From positions 62,001-126,000 of the forward strand of contig CBDCSZ010000056.1 in assembly GCA_965221935.1 (NCBI GenBank): a DNA stretch of 64,000 nucleotides. The letters run 5' to 3'. Numbering within the stretch: the stretch's first letter is position 1; each line of letters starts with the position of its first letter. Both the position numbers and the translations under genes were made by a program. Below are positions 1-9,141 of the stretch, in pieces. The DNA is from JAPOXR01 sp965221935. GTDB taxonomy: Bacteria; Pseudomonadota; Alphaproteobacteria; Rhodobacterales; Rhodobacteraceae. Under the pieces are notes generated by a model. It searched no databases and was not told where the DNA came from. It saw only the letters and a program-made list of their open reading frames with translations.

Positions 1-1
1 G

Positions 2-1270
2 ACGGCGGTCGTCATTGCCATTGTGCCGGTGGCGAGATTTCGCAGGATTTTCGCGACGGCGTCGTTTGCGGCGCCGCGGATTCCGCGGCAGCTGCCGGTT
101 GCGGCGAGTCTGCTGTCATCGGCGTTTTTGCTGTTCCTGATCGTCGTCGGATTCACCGGTTCGACCGACCCCCTCGCCAACCCGCTGCCGCTTGCCGTGT
201 GGACGCTCTGGTGGGCGCTGTTGCTGTTTCTCCAGGGAATTCTCGGCGACATCTGGAAATGGATCAACCCGTGGACCGGCATCCACACACTCGTTTTTGG
301 CGCGGCTGACCGGCCGCTGCTGCGGATCCCGGACCGGCTTGGCCAATCGATTGGGATCGGTCTGCTGCTGGCGTTCACTGTTTTTGCGCTGGCTGACATT
401 GCGCCAGACTATCCCCCGCGTCTCGCTGCTCTCGCCGCCGCATACTGGGTGTTCACCTTGGCCGGCATGTGCGTCTTTGGGCGCGACGCGTGGCTGGCGA
501 GATGCGAGTGTTTCACAATGCTGTTTCGCCTGTTCGCAAGGGTGGCGCCGGTGCGGTGCGCGGCCGGAAAGTGCCAGTTCGGCATTCCCGGCTGGCAAAT
601 CGTCTCGGCAACCCCTTTTGCCACCGGCCTGGCCGTGTTCGCCTTGGTGGCGCTTGCGACCGGAAGTTTTGACGGGCTGAACGAAACCTTCTGGTGGCTG
701 GCGCTGATCGGCGTCAATCCGCTGGAGTTTCCAGGAAGGTCAGCGGTGGCCGGCCCGACGCTTGCCGGTATCGCGGTCGCGGCAGTCGCGTTGTGCGCGG
801 TGTTCTCCAGCTGCGTCTGGATTGGGCAACAGCTGGCCAGACAGACCGGCGGCGGAGATTCCGACACCGATTTCCGGACTGCGTTCAACCGCCTGGCATT
901 GACCGTGCTGCCGATTGCCCTCGGCTACCATTTCGCGCACTACCTGACGAGTTTTCTGGTTGATGGCCAATACGCCTATGCCGCGGTGTCCGACCCGCTG
1001 ACCGCCGGCGCCGATCTGCTCGGCCTCGGAGATTTTCACGTCACGACAGGATTCTTCTACGAAATGGGCGCCGTCCGCCTGATTCTGGTCACGCAGGCCA
1101 CGATGATCGTGATGGGTCATGTCATTGCGGTTCTGACGGCGCACTCTATTGCCCTTGACCTCTTCAGCCAGCCGCGGCGCGCCGCCCTGAGTCAGATCCC
1201 GATGGCTGTGTTCATGGTGCTCTACACTCTTTTCAGCCTATGGCTGCTGGCTTCTCCCAGGGGCGCATAG
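2..1270 (+). CDS. Polytopic membrane protein, 5' end cut by window edge
   Basis: The reading frame is open to the first base of the window, so the true start may lie outside; the first in-window start is GTG at 23 (415 aa). Many hydrophobic segments are spread along the protein, so it should sit in the inner membrane. The conserved-looking stretch DPLANPLPLAVWTLWW near residue 49, followed by an NPWTG motif, resembles membrane proteins that some annotations call fenitrothion hydrolase-like. That name comes from memory of the family and no catalytic site is visible, so no function is claimed. A gap of about 100 bases separates it from the ABC transporter genes downstream, and nothing shows that it belongs to their operon. 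Confidence 0.7.
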   Translation, partial: TAVVIAIVPVARFRRIFATASFAAPRIPRQLPVAASLLSSAFLLFLIVVGFTGSTDPLANPLPLAVWTLWWALLLFLQGILGDIWKWINPWTGIHTLVFGAADRPLLRIPDRLGQSIGIGLLLAFTVFALADIAPDYPPRLAALAAAYWVFTLAGMCVFGRDAWLARCECFTMLFRLFARVAPVRCAAGKCQFGIPGWQIVSATPFATGLAVFALVALATGSFDGLNETFWWLALIGVNPLEFPGRSAVAGPTLAGIAVAAVALCAVFSSCVWIGQQLARQTGGGDSDTDFRTAFNRLALTVLPIALGYHFAHYLTSFLVDGQYAYAAVSDPLTAGADLLGLGDFHVTTGFFYEMGAVRLILVTQATMIVMGHVIAVLTAHSIALDLFSQPRRAALSQIPMAVFMVLYTLFSLWLLASPRGA

Positions 1271-1371
1271 GCACCGGCCGGACAGAAATATTCTAGACAC
1301 GGCACTTTCGATAGTGCAGGATCAGCGCGTACTGCCGGCGAGGTTCACCGGCGATACCCAAGGAGTCTAAA

Positions 1372-2676
1372 ATGCGGAAAATAAACAAAATTGTACCGTC
1401 AGTGACACGGCGCGGCGCCTTGAAAATGCTCGGCGGCGGCGCCGGGGCGATTGCCGCTGGCAGCGCGGTGCCCGGACTGTTCGGCTATGCGCAGGCGCAG
1501 AGTTCGGAACCGATAAGAATCGGATTCCAAGTGCATCGCACCGGCATCGGCGCGGCGTATGGGCGCTGGTACGACCGAACAACGCAGGCGGCGGCAATGC
1601 GGATCAACGACGCCGGTGGCATCAACGGCCGCCCGGTCGAAATCGTTGCCGAAGACGATGGAACCGACCCGAAGCGCGGCGCTGAAGTGGTGGAAAAATT
1701 CGCCACCCAGGAAAACTGCGATGTCGCGTTCGGCACCTTGTTCAGCCATGTCGTCATCGGCTCGGCGCCGCGGGCGGGCGAGCTCAAAATTCCATATTTC
1801 GTGGTCTCGGAAGGACACCATGTCGCCAGCGGCATTCTGAACCGTTACACGATGCAGCCCGGCATCACCGACGTGAAAAGTCAGGTTGAAGCGATGGGGC
1901 CATTCGTCGCCGCAAATCTTGGCAAAAAAGTCGCCATGATTTTCCCGGATTTCGCTTTCGGCCACGATCACCGTGACTATTTCACGGAAGCGTTCAAAAA
2001 GAGCGGCGGTGCGGTCAACGCCCATATCGCGATTCCACCGACCGAGACGTCATTCACGAAGTATTTCCCAAAGATTCCGCGGGACACGGAAGTCCTTTAT
2101 CATGTCATGGTCGGCCCGGCCGTCCTGACTTTTGTCAAAGAACTCGGCGAGTTTTTCGGCGCGGGCGGGCCGGAACTGTTCGGCTTTATCGACAGTCTCG
2201 AAGCGGTGGACATTGCCAGCCCGGGTCTCGAATTCCTCGACGGCAGCTATTTCTGGGAGGGAAATCCGCGCTACGCGCAGACCGACCAGACCAGCCATGA
2301 CAAGATGTACCGCGCCGCCGTCGGCGTGGATAAAAACGGGGCATCGGTTTCCGACCCGAGAGATGTCTCCACCTACGCGCACATGTTCGGATGCTGGGAA
2401 ACTCTGAATATTATCAAGGCCGGGATGGAAGCGTCGGGCTACCGCGGTCCGCAGGACCGGAGCGCGCTGATCGAAGCGGTTGAAGCGATGACAAATCTGC
2501 CGCTGTCCGACGACCACCCTCAGGGCGCCAAGATTTTCAACGGCAAAACACACCAGGTCTTTGGTCACCAGTACATCACCCGTGTCATTGACGGGAAGCT
2601 GGCGCTCGCGCACACGACGTCGATCGAAGACACATTCTACCCGGACGAGACAGACTACACGGCCCAGCCTTTCTGA
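1372..2676 (+). CDS. livK: Branched-chain amino acid/amide-type ABC transporter substrate-binding protein
   Basis: This 434-aa protein has the Peripla_BP_6 (LivJ/LivK, UrtA, AmiC) pattern, with IRIGFQVHRTG at the start of the mature part and AAAMRINDAGGINGRPVEIV in lobe 1. The N-terminus carries a twin-arginine leader (TRRGALKML near residue 12, then an Ala/Gly-rich hydrophobic stretch ending AQA), so it is probably exported folded by Tat. An AAGGAG ribosome site lies 7 bases before the ATG. It would bind the solute in the periplasm for the four LivHMGF-like components that follow on the same strand. The ligand cannot be read from sequence; amino acids, urea and short amides are all used by this family. 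Confidence 0.88.
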   Translation: MRKINKIVPSVTRRGALKMLGGGAGAIAAGSAVPGLFGYAQAQSSEPIRIGFQVHRTGIGAAYGRWYDRTTQAAAMRINDAGGINGRPVEIVAEDDGTDPKRGAEVVEKFATQENCDVAFGTLFSHVVIGSAPRAGELKIPYFVVSEGHHVASGILNRYTMQPGITDVKSQVEAMGPFVAANLGKKVAMIFPDFAFGHDHRDYFTEAFKKSGGAVNAHIAIPPTETSFTKYFPKIPRDTEVLYHVMVGPAVLTFVKELGEFFGAGGPELFGFIDSLEAVDIASPGLEFLDGSYFWEGNPRYAQTDQTSHDKMYRAAVGVDKNGASVSDPRDVSTYAHMFGCWETLNIIKAGMEASGYRGPQDRSALIEAVEAMTNLPLSDDHPQGAKIFNGKTHQVFGHQYITRVIDGKLALAHTTSIEDTFYPDETDYTAQPF

Positions 2677-2709
2677 CTCTGGCACGCGTCCGGGAATCCG
2701 CAGGCCGGG

Positions 2710-3637
2710 ATGGATTTCGGCCCGCACCTGTTTCTGGCTGCGCTGGAAGGCGCGATCACGGCGGCGGTCATATCACTGACCGCCGTTGGTCTGAGTCTTG
2801 TCTTTGGCATTATGCGCGTCGTCAATGTCGCCCATGGCGAGTTCTTCATGCTTGGCGCGGTCGCAGCTTGGTGGACGGCCACCGCGCTCGGCGGCCATCC
2901 GGCGATCGGATTCACAGCGGCGCTGATCGTCGCCCCGCTCGCGGTCGGCGCAATCGCGGTTGTTGCCGACAGGCTGGTTCTGGCGCGGCTGAACTACGAT
3001 CCCGAACGCACCATCGTCGCCACCATTGGGCTGCTTTATGTGTTTCAACAGCTGACCCTGATGACATTCGGACCTGACGCCCGGCCGGTTGAGCCGCCAT
3101 TCAACACCCGCATCGCGATTCCCTGGTTCGAATTCCAGGACAGCGGCCCGCAGCTGATCTGGCCGTGGGGACTCGCAACCACAACATACAAGCTGGCTGT
3201 CATTGCCGCGGCGGCGGTCATCATCGCCGCGGTATGGCTTTTCATCACGAAAACGCGGTTTTGGCCTGGTCATGCGGGCCACGCAGCTTGACCGGGAAAT
3301 GGCGGTCGCCTTCGGCATTCCCGTGCAGCGTGTCTACTCGATTGTTTTTGGCCTCGGGGCCGCCCTGGCGGCGCTTGGGGCGACACTGATCGTTCCTGTT
3401 CAGCAAGCGCATTACCTGATGGGAGGCGACCCTCTGCTGCTGTCGTTCATCGTTGTCATCATTGGCGGCTTGGGCAGCCTTCCCGGAACCATTCTCGCGG
3501 CAGTGATCATCGGCATGAGCGACGGCATTATCTCGGTCTTTTTCTCGCCGACGCTGGCGAAGATCCTCGCCACCGTCCTGGTCGCGCTTGTGCTTGTGTT
3601 CCGGCCCCAGGGTCTGTTCGGACGGCGAAGCGCATGA
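2710..3637 (+). pseudogene. livH: LivH-type ABC permease, split by one frameshift
   Basis: The gene reads in frame 1 from ATG 2710 (FGIMRVVNVAHGEFFMLG, the classic LivH start region), then continues in frame 2 after about base 3260 as GLVMRATQLDREMAVAFGIP to the stop at 3637. Removing one T from the four-T run at 3259-3262 restores one protein of about 308 aa, the normal LivH size, with all membrane segments. The gene therefore has either a single-base insertion or a homopolymer sequencing error. Its stop overlaps the start of livM by four bases (ATGA). If the shift is real the importer would lack one of its two membrane subunits, although all other components look intact. Confidence 0.85.
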
Positions 3638-4578
3638 CCGGGCCGGCGCGCGAGCATTCTCTCCACGCGGCAACGCTGGCCCTGCTTTTCCTGCTGTTCT
3701 TTGTGATGTCCGACTATCACGACGGCAGCATCGCCCGCATCATGGTGCTTGCGGTCTATGCCGCCGGCTACAATCTGCTGTTCGGCTACACCGGTCTCCT
3801 CAGCCTCGGGCACGCCCTGTTTTTCGCCGCCGGCATGTACGGGTTGGCGCTGCCGATGCAGCATCTCGGATTCACCGCGGTTCCGGCATTTTTCACCGGG
3901 CTGGCCACGGCCGCGCTGGTCTCGCTTTCGGTCGGTTTCCTCGCCCTGCGGACTGCCGGTGTCGCATTCATGATCGTGACATTGATGTTCGCCCAGGCCG
4001 GTTTCCTCACCATTCTCTACTTTGGAAAATACACAAGGGGGGACGAAGGATTTGTCATTCAGCAAGCGGAAAGGACGCTTGCCGGGCTTGATTTTTCTGA
4101 CCCGACGGTTCGGTATTTTGCGGCGTTTCTTCTTTTTTCCGCAGCATTTCTGATCGTCGCCTGGCTGATCCGCACGCCATTCGGGAAATGCCTCGTCGCC
4201 ATTCGGGAAAACGAGGAGCGGGCGCGGATGCTCGGATACGACGTCCATTGGCACAAACTGCTCGCGGTCGTGCTCTCCGGCACGCTGTCCGGCGCTTCCG
4301 GCGCCGCCTACGCGTTCCTGTTTGGATACGCCGGCGCCACCTTCGCCTCGGTGCAGTATTCGATACTGCCGCTGCTGTGGGTGCTGCTTGGCGGCGCCGG
4401 CACCACGGTCGGTCCTTTGATCGGAACGGCGTTCGCGTTTTATCTCGTCGATCTGTCGAGTGAATTCACGACCGCACATCTCTTGGTGGTCGGCATTGCG
4501 ATTGTGCTGCTGACGCTTTTCGCGCCTCAGGGGCTGGCAGGCGAGGTGCGCCGGCGGGTGTTCGGCTGGCTGCCATGA
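3634..4578 (+). CDS. livM: LivM-type ABC transporter permease
   Basis: A 314-aa polytopic inner-membrane protein with the BPD_transp_2/LivM pattern: AGYNLLFGYTGLLSLGHALFFAAGMY near the N-terminus and FGKCLVAIRENEERARMLGYD, the cytoplasmic coupling region, near residue 190. Its start overlaps the livH stop (ATGA), and its stop overlaps the livG start in the same way, so translation is probably coupled. It would form the second half of the membrane channel with LivH. It is intact, unlike its partner. Confidence 0.9.
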   Translation: MTGPAREHSLHAATLALLFLLFFVMSDYHDGSIARIMVLAVYAAGYNLLFGYTGLLSLGHALFFAAGMYGLALPMQHLGFTAVPAFFTGLATAALVSLSVGFLALRTAGVAFMIVTLMFAQAGFLTILYFGKYTRGDEGFVIQQAERTLAGLDFSDPTVRYFAAFLLFSAAFLIVAWLIRTPFGKCLVAIRENEERARMLGYDVHWHKLLAVVLSGTLSGASGAAYAFLFGYAGATFASVQYSILPLLWVLLGGAGTTVGPLIGTAFAFYLVDLSSEFTTAHLLVVGIAIVLLTLFAPQGLAGEVRRRVFGWLP

Positions 4579-5291
4579 CTGTTCTTTCCACACGCGGGCT
4601 CTGTAAGAGTTTTGGCGGTCTGCATGCCGTCAGGAATGTCGATTTCGATTTGCCGGAGGGCCAGATCCGGGCATTGATCGGTCCCAACGGCGCCGGCAAA
4701 TCCACCTTCGTCGGCGCAGTGAGCGGCAGATTGCGCGCAACCCGCGGCAGCGTGCTGTTCCTGGACGATGATATCTCCCGCCTTCCCGCACACCGGCGGA
4801 TCAGCCTCGGAATGGCATACACGTTCCAGATCACATCCGTTTTTGCCAAGCTGTCGGTTCGTGAAAACGTGGCCCTGGCTGTCCGCCGCGCCATCGGCGG
4901 CAATCCGAACGAAACCGATGCGCGTGTTCACGATGCGCTTGCGCGGGTCGGGATCGCCGGCCTGGCAGAGCAGTCCGCAGGCGACCTGAGCTATGGCCAC
5001 CAGCGGCTCCTGGAAATCGCCATGGGGCTCGGACAGAGGCCGCGGCTCTTCATCATGGACGAACCCACACAGGGGCTAACGGAAAGTGAGATCGCCGAGT
5101 TCAAATCGCTGATCCTCAGCCTTGCCGGCGAAACCACCATTCTGTTGATCGAGCACAACATGAATGTCGTCATGGAGACTGCGGATTTCATCACCGTGCT
5201 CAATTTCGGCGAAGTGCTGGCTGAAGGCGCTCCATCGGAGGTGCGCGCCAACGAATCCGTTCAGGATGCGTATTTTGGATCTGCTCAATAG
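4575..5291 (+). CDS. livG: LivG-type ABC transporter ATP-binding protein
   Basis: A 238-aa ATPase with Walker A GPNGAGKS near residue 36, an LSYGHQRLLEIA signature typical of the LivG branch, Walker B LFIMDEPTQGL, and a conserved IEHNMNVVM stretch after it. The long insert between Walker A and the signature also fits LivG rather than LivF. It would energise transport from the cytoplasmic face together with LivF. The start overlaps the livM stop by four bases, and the stop TAG shares one base with the GTG start of livF. Confidence 0.92.
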   Translation: MTVLSTRGLCKSFGGLHAVRNVDFDLPEGQIRALIGPNGAGKSTFVGAVSGRLRATRGSVLFLDDDISRLPAHRRISLGMAYTFQITSVFAKLSVRENVALAVRRAIGGNPNETDARVHDALARVGIAGLAEQSAGDLSYGHQRLLEIAMGLGQRPRLFIMDEPTQGLTESEIAEFKSLILSLAGETTILLIEHNMNVVMETADFITVLNFGEVLAEGAPSEVRANESVQDAYFGSAQ

Positions 5292-5986
5292 TGCTTGAAG
5301 TTCACGATATTCACGTGGCCTACGGCAAGGTCCAGATTCTGTTCGGTCTGTCGGTATCAGTTGGAGAAGGCGAAGTGCATTGCCTTCTCGGCCGCAACGG
5401 CGCGGGCAAATCGACAGCGTTGAAAGCAATCATGGGGCTGGTGCCGATTCGGTCAGGCAGCGTCAGGCTGGACGGAACCGACGTCACGTCTCTGCCGGCG
5501 CACGAAATCCCAAAACTGCGGATCGGGCTGGTGCCGCAGGGGCGCCGGCTGTTTGCTGAACTGACAGTCGAGGAAAACCTGCAGATCGGGCTTATGGCCA
5601 GAAGCACGGGACGCGATCAGCGGGAACGCGTTCTCAATCTCTTTCCGCGCCTCCGGGAGCGGCTCGATCAGCCGGCGGCGACATTATCGGGCGGCGAACA
5701 GCAAATGCTGGCTGTGGGACGCGCCCTTTGTCTCGATCCAAAGGCGCTGCTGCTGGATGAGCCGACCGAAGGCCTGCAGCCTTCCATGATCGCGCAGATC
5801 CGCCAAACTGTCCTGCGGCTGAAGGACGAAGGGGTGGCGGTACTCCTTGTCGAACAGAGGATCGATACGGTGCTGACGGTCGCCGACAGGGTGTCGTTCA
5901 TCGAACACGGCCGCACCGCCGAGACGCATTCGGCCGGAGATCTCCGCAGTGACCGTGAGGCCTTTGCGGCTTATCTGGGGGTTTGA
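5291..5986 (+). CDS. livF: LivF-type ABC transporter ATP-binding protein
   Basis: A 231-aa ATPase starting with GTG that shares its first base with the livG stop. It has Walker A GRNGAGKS, the motif GLVPQGRRLFAELTVEENL, signature LSGGEQQMLAVGRAL and Walker B LLLDEPTEGL, all typical of LivF. It is the last gene of the livKHMGF run. The gene ends 13 bases before the 3' end of the convergent fpr gene, with no obvious terminator hairpin between them. Confidence 0.92.
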   Translation: MLEVHDIHVAYGKVQILFGLSVSVGEGEVHCLLGRNGAGKSTALKAIMGLVPIRSGSVRLDGTDVTSLPAHEIPKLRIGLVPQGRRLFAELTVEENLQIGLMARSTGRDQRERVLNLFPRLRERLDQPAATLSGGEQQMLAVGRALCLDPKALLLDEPTEGLQPSMIAQIRQTVLRLKDEGVAVLLVEQRIDTVLTVADRVSFIEHGRTAETHSAGDLRSDREAFAAYLGV

Positions 5987-5999
5987 AGCCGGACTGAGC

Positions 6000-6839
6000 T
6001 CAATCGACAAAGGCCCGTTCAATCACAAAGTCAGCCGGCGCGCTGTTGGCGCCTTCAACAAAACCTTTGTCCAGCAGGATCTGCTTGCTTTCCCGGAGCA
6101 TCGCCATCGATCCGCAGATCATGCACCGGTCGCTGGCTTTGTCCAAAGGCGGAATGCCGATATCGCTGAACAGCTTTCCCGAGTTTATGAGATCTGTGAC
6201 ACGCCCGGTCATTGGGAATTCCTCGCGCGTGACCGTGGGGTAATGGATCAGACGCGCAGTCGCCTCTTCGCTGACGAGCGGATCGTCGTAGGTCAGCTGA
6301 ACGAGCTCCTGGCCGTATTTGAGCTCGGCGATCAGCCGGCAGGTGTGGGTCAGGATCACGCTTTCAAATTTCTCATAGGTTTCAGGGTCTCGAATAATTG
6401 AGGCAAACGGGGCGATTCCGGTTCCTGTGGAGAACAGGAACAGTCTTTTGCCCGGCAGCAACGCATCGTTGACCAGGGTGCCCGTCGGTTTTCGGCGCAT
6501 AAGAATGGTGTCGCCGTTTCCGATCTTCTGAAGATGCTGTGTGAGCGGGCCGTCTGGAACCTTGATGGAAAAGAATTCCAGCTCGTCATCCCAGCTCGGG
6601 CTGGCGATTGAATAAGCCCGATAGACCGGCCGTTCGGCATTCGGCAATCCAATCATGACGAATTCACCCGACCTGAACCTGAAAGACCGGGGCCGCGTCA
6701 TTCGGAACATGAACATTCTGTCGGTAAAATGCTTTACCGCCGTCACCGTCTCAGCAAACACTCCCTTTGGAATCGGGAATTCAGTCTGCGGGGCCTGCGC
6801 CGCCTGCGTCTCGCCTGTCAAAACCGCCATGATTCCCAC
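6000..6839 (-). CDS. fpr: Ferredoxin/flavodoxin--NADP+ reductase
   Basis: A 279-aa bacterial-type FNR. It shows the FAD-binding motif RAYSIAS, the second flavin segment EFFSIKVPDGPLT, the NADP-binding GTGIAPFAS, a CMICGSMAML segment and the C-terminal FVIERAFVD, which ends like the short-tailed Fpr enzymes. It moves electrons between NADPH and ferredoxin or flavodoxin in the cytoplasm. The neighbouring liv genes are convergent and give no clue to its partner. It could supply reduced ferredoxin to the 6-hydroxynicotinate reductase-like enzyme at 37 kb, but that is speculation. The protein could also start at the internal Met4. Confidence 0.93.
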   Translation of the reverse strand: MGIMAVLTGETQAAQAPQTEFPIPKGVFAETVTAVKHFTDRMFMFRMTRPRSFRFRSGEFVMIGLPNAERPVYRAYSIASPSWDDELEFFSIKVPDGPLTQHLQKIGNGDTILMRRKPTGTLVNDALLPGKRLFLFSTGTGIAPFASIIRDPETYEKFESVILTHTCRLIAELKYGQELVQLTYDDPLVSEEATARLIHYPTVTREEFPMTGRVTDLINSGKLFSDIGIPPLDKASDRCMICGSMAMLRESKQILLDKGFVEGANSAPADFVIERAFVD

Positions 6840-7203
6840 ACGTCCCGCGCTCGCTTCGCCGCTCCCGAGTATTGATACGGATTCACCCGTGTGGGAAGCC
6901 GAGCCACAATCTGTGAGCCATCCGGCACATAAGTCACAAGGCCGGTTTCTGTCAACTTCGGGCTGAGGCCCGATCCGATACTGTGCGGTGTCCAGCCGCT
7001 CACACAGCGACAGAATCCCGGGGTGCGGCTCCGCCGCGAATTGGCCCGAACGGCCGGTCGCCGAACCTTGCGCCTATTCACCGCTCGGCGGCGCGCGCCG
7101 TTTTGTCTCCTGACAGCGGCGGTCATTCGAGCCAATTCCGTTGAACCGCAATGGCTGTGCGTTACAATCGGCCAAAGGTCAGAAACTCGGGGGAGCAACC
7201 GGG
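6840..7203 (+). other. Intergenic, no supported gene
   Basis: This gap lies between the divergent fpr and enamidase genes and should hold both promoters. A minus-strand frame of about 126 codons covers most of it but has an Arg-rich, low-complexity composition in its first half and overlaps the fpr start, so it is not called. No tRNA or clear repeat was seen. Confidence 0.4.
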
Positions 7204-8382
7204 ATGTCAGAAAAAAAACATAAGCTTGTCGTTAGAAACATCGGTCTCTTGCTGTCAGGCAAAATTGAAAACCCCATTCTCGATGGAAACTGCGTGGTTG
7301 CGGTCGACGGAAGGATCGAAGCCTGCGGCCATGAAAACGACCTTGATACGGATGACGCCGGCTGTGTTGTCGACGCCAAAGGAGTTGCCTTGTCCCCGGG
7401 TCTGATCGACAGCCATATTCACCCGGTGGTCGGTGACTACACACCGCGCCAGCAACAGCTTCACTGGATTGACTCGACGCTGAATGGAGGCGTGACCACG
7501 TTGATCTCCGCCGGTGAAGTCCACATGCCGGGCCGGCCAAAAGACATTGTCGGTTTGAAAGCAATGGCGATAGCCGCGCAGCGCTGGTACGAGAATTTCC
7601 GCCCATCCGGCGTCAAAGTGCTGGCGGGCGCGCCGGTGATTGAACACGGGATGGAAGAGCAGGATTTCAAGGACCTTGCCGATTCCGGGGTCAAGCTGCT
7701 CGGTGAAATCGGTCTCGGATCGGTCAAGGACGGGCCAACGGCCAAAAAAATGGTCGACTGGGCCCGCAAATACGGAATTCAAAGCACCATCCACACCGGC
7801 GGCCCGTCTATCCCGGGATCGGGACTCATCGACAAGGACATAGTTCTTGAAGCCGGAACCGACGTCGTCGGCCACATCAACGGCGGGCATTCGGCACTTC
7901 CGGACGACCAGATCGTGTGTCTTTGCGAAGCTTGCCGCAACAGTCTGGAAATCGTGCACAACGGCAATGAGCGGGCGGCACTCCTAACTCTCAACACGGC
8001 GCGTGAACTCGGCAAGCTTGATCAGATCATCCTCGGCACCGACGGCCCGGCCGGTTCCGGGGTTCAGCCGCTAGGCATTCTTCGCATGATCGCTCTGTTA
8101 TCGAGTTTCGGCGGGATCAATGCTGAGACAGCGTTTTGTTTTGCCACCGGCAACACCGCACGCATGCGTGAACTCGATGTCGGGCTGCTCGAGCCCGGAT
8201 ACTCCGCCGATTTTGTATTGCTTGACCAAGCGCAGCACGCGCCAGGCAACACGATGCTGGAATCTGTCAAACAAGGTAACTTGCCTGGCGTCGGCATGAC
8301 CGTCATCGACGGTGCCGTAAGATCGCAAAGAAGCCGCAACACACCGCCTGCCGCGCGGCTGCCCGAAATCGTGACGGGCTGA
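7204..8382 (+). CDS. ena: Enamidase-like amidohydrolase (6-oxo-tetrahydronicotinate hydrolysis)
   Basis: This 392-aa protein closely resembles the Eubacterium barkeri enamidase as I remember it. Shared stretches include IENPILDG, PGLIDSHIH, PRQ, GGVTTLISAGEVHMPGRPKD, SRNTPPA near the C-terminus, and GEIGLG holding the probable metal-bridging glutamate. His71 and His73 form the HxH metal site of the amidohydrolase superfamily, with later metal histidines in IHTGG and GHINGG and the Asp of ILGTDGPAG. Enamidase opens the ring of 1,4,5,6-tetrahydro-6-oxonicotinate. ATG 7204 is preferred over an upstream in-frame ATG at 7141 because a GGGGGAG-like site lies just before it. The gene stands alone here, 27 kb from the hnr operon that would make its substrate. 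Confidence 0.8.
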   Translation: MSEKKHKLVVRNIGLLLSGKIENPILDGNCVVAVDGRIEACGHENDLDTDDAGCVVDAKGVALSPGLIDSHIHPVVGDYTPRQQQLHWIDSTLNGGVTTLISAGEVHMPGRPKDIVGLKAMAIAAQRWYENFRPSGVKVLAGAPVIEHGMEEQDFKDLADSGVKLLGEIGLGSVKDGPTAKKMVDWARKYGIQSTIHTGGPSIPGSGLIDKDIVLEAGTDVVGHINGGHSALPDDQIVCLCEACRNSLEIVHNGNERAALLTLNTARELGKLDQIILGTDGPAGSGVQPLGILRMIALLSSFGGINAETAFCFATGNTARMRELDVGLLEPGYSADFVLLDQAQHAPGNTMLESVKQGNLPGVGMTVIDGAVRSQRSRNTPPAARLPEIVTG

Positions 8383-8394
8383 ATGGATGGCACC

Positions 8395-8620
8395 CATCGG
8401 CTGCGAACAATGAGGCGCAGGATCGCCTCAATGGCAGGGGCAAGCGAAACCTGCCATCGACCGGCCGGTAAAAAGGCGGCCCCCGTAACGAAGCTCCGCC
8501 GCGCCGATTGCCGAGAAATATCCGGTCCGTTGTGCGGCGTTCTCCAACCCAGGTCTCGACCTCAGGAGCAGGAAACGGGCGCAAGAGTTCCGAAACTGCG
8601 TTCGTATCCAGCAGGAACAT
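8395..8620 (-). pseudogene. FitB/VapC-type PIN toxin, frameshifted and truncated
   Basis: The start MFLLDTNAVSELLRP is a PIN-domain N-terminus with its first catalytic Asp. The protein then jumps frame near 8515 to continue as SAIGAAELRYG, and again near 8471-8475 (a run of five A on the plus strand) to give LPAGRWQVSLAPAIEAIL. All three pieces match consecutive parts of FitB-like toxins. The remainder of the roughly 140-aa family length, including the C-terminal acidic residues, is not found. The intact antitoxin gene lies just upstream. As written, the toxin cannot be a working ribonuclease. Confidence 0.75.
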
Positions 8621-8629
8621 CGGTGCTGA

Positions 8630-8872
8630 CTACTCAAAGTTCGGCGGTCCGCGTCCGGGTTCGCGCGGTGGCAACTCCAAGTCCACGCCGCCGAGAGGCG
8701 CGATCCGGGCGCGAACAGCGCTGGCGAGATTCAGGGGCGGCTTCCGTCGCCCGACAGCATCGCGCAGAATCAGCCGCGCCTCCTCTTCCACGGACCGTCC
8801 GTTTTCCGCCGCGCGCGCCCGCAGCTGGGCCTTCACATCGTCGTCAAGGCTGCGGATCGTGATGCTCGCCAT
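8630..8872 (-). CDS. FitA/VapB-type ribbon-helix-helix antitoxin
   Basis: An 80-aa protein starting MASITIRSLDDDVKAQLR, the ribbon-helix-helix DNA-binding fold of FitA/Arc-like antitoxins, followed by GRSVEEEARLILRDAV and a disordered acidic/proline tail that would wrap the toxin. It would neutralise the downstream PIN toxin and repress the operon. The toxin gene starts 10 bases after its stop, the usual order. The antitoxin is intact while its partner is broken, so it is probably a relic or only an autoregulator. Confidence 0.82.
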   Translation of the reverse strand: MASITIRSLDDDVKAQLRARAAENGRSVEEEARLILRDAVGRRKPPLNLASAVRARIAPLGGVDLELPPREPGRGPPNFE

Positions 8873-9141
8873 AATCTTGTCGATCTTTTGTTAAGGCCTT
8901 TGATTCTAAGCCCGATTGCGTTGCAATCAAGGCGCATTGATCGGAAACGTCCACCTCACCCGCAGCGCTCGGTCTTAACTATGGACATGCCGTGCCTTGT
9001 CAGCCGGCGCACATCTCCTGACAGAGTGGCTTTCGATTGTGGGCCTCTTTGAGTGACGGAGCGCCCGTGCGCTCTGAGTGCCGCCTCCTGTTGGCATCAC
9101 CCGCCGGTTTGACAGCAACAATTGTTACGGGAGACCGGCTG

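Noticed and set aside
6818..7198. Minus-strand protein of 126 codons before fpr
   Set aside because: Arg-rich, overlaps the fpr start, and has no recognisable motif.
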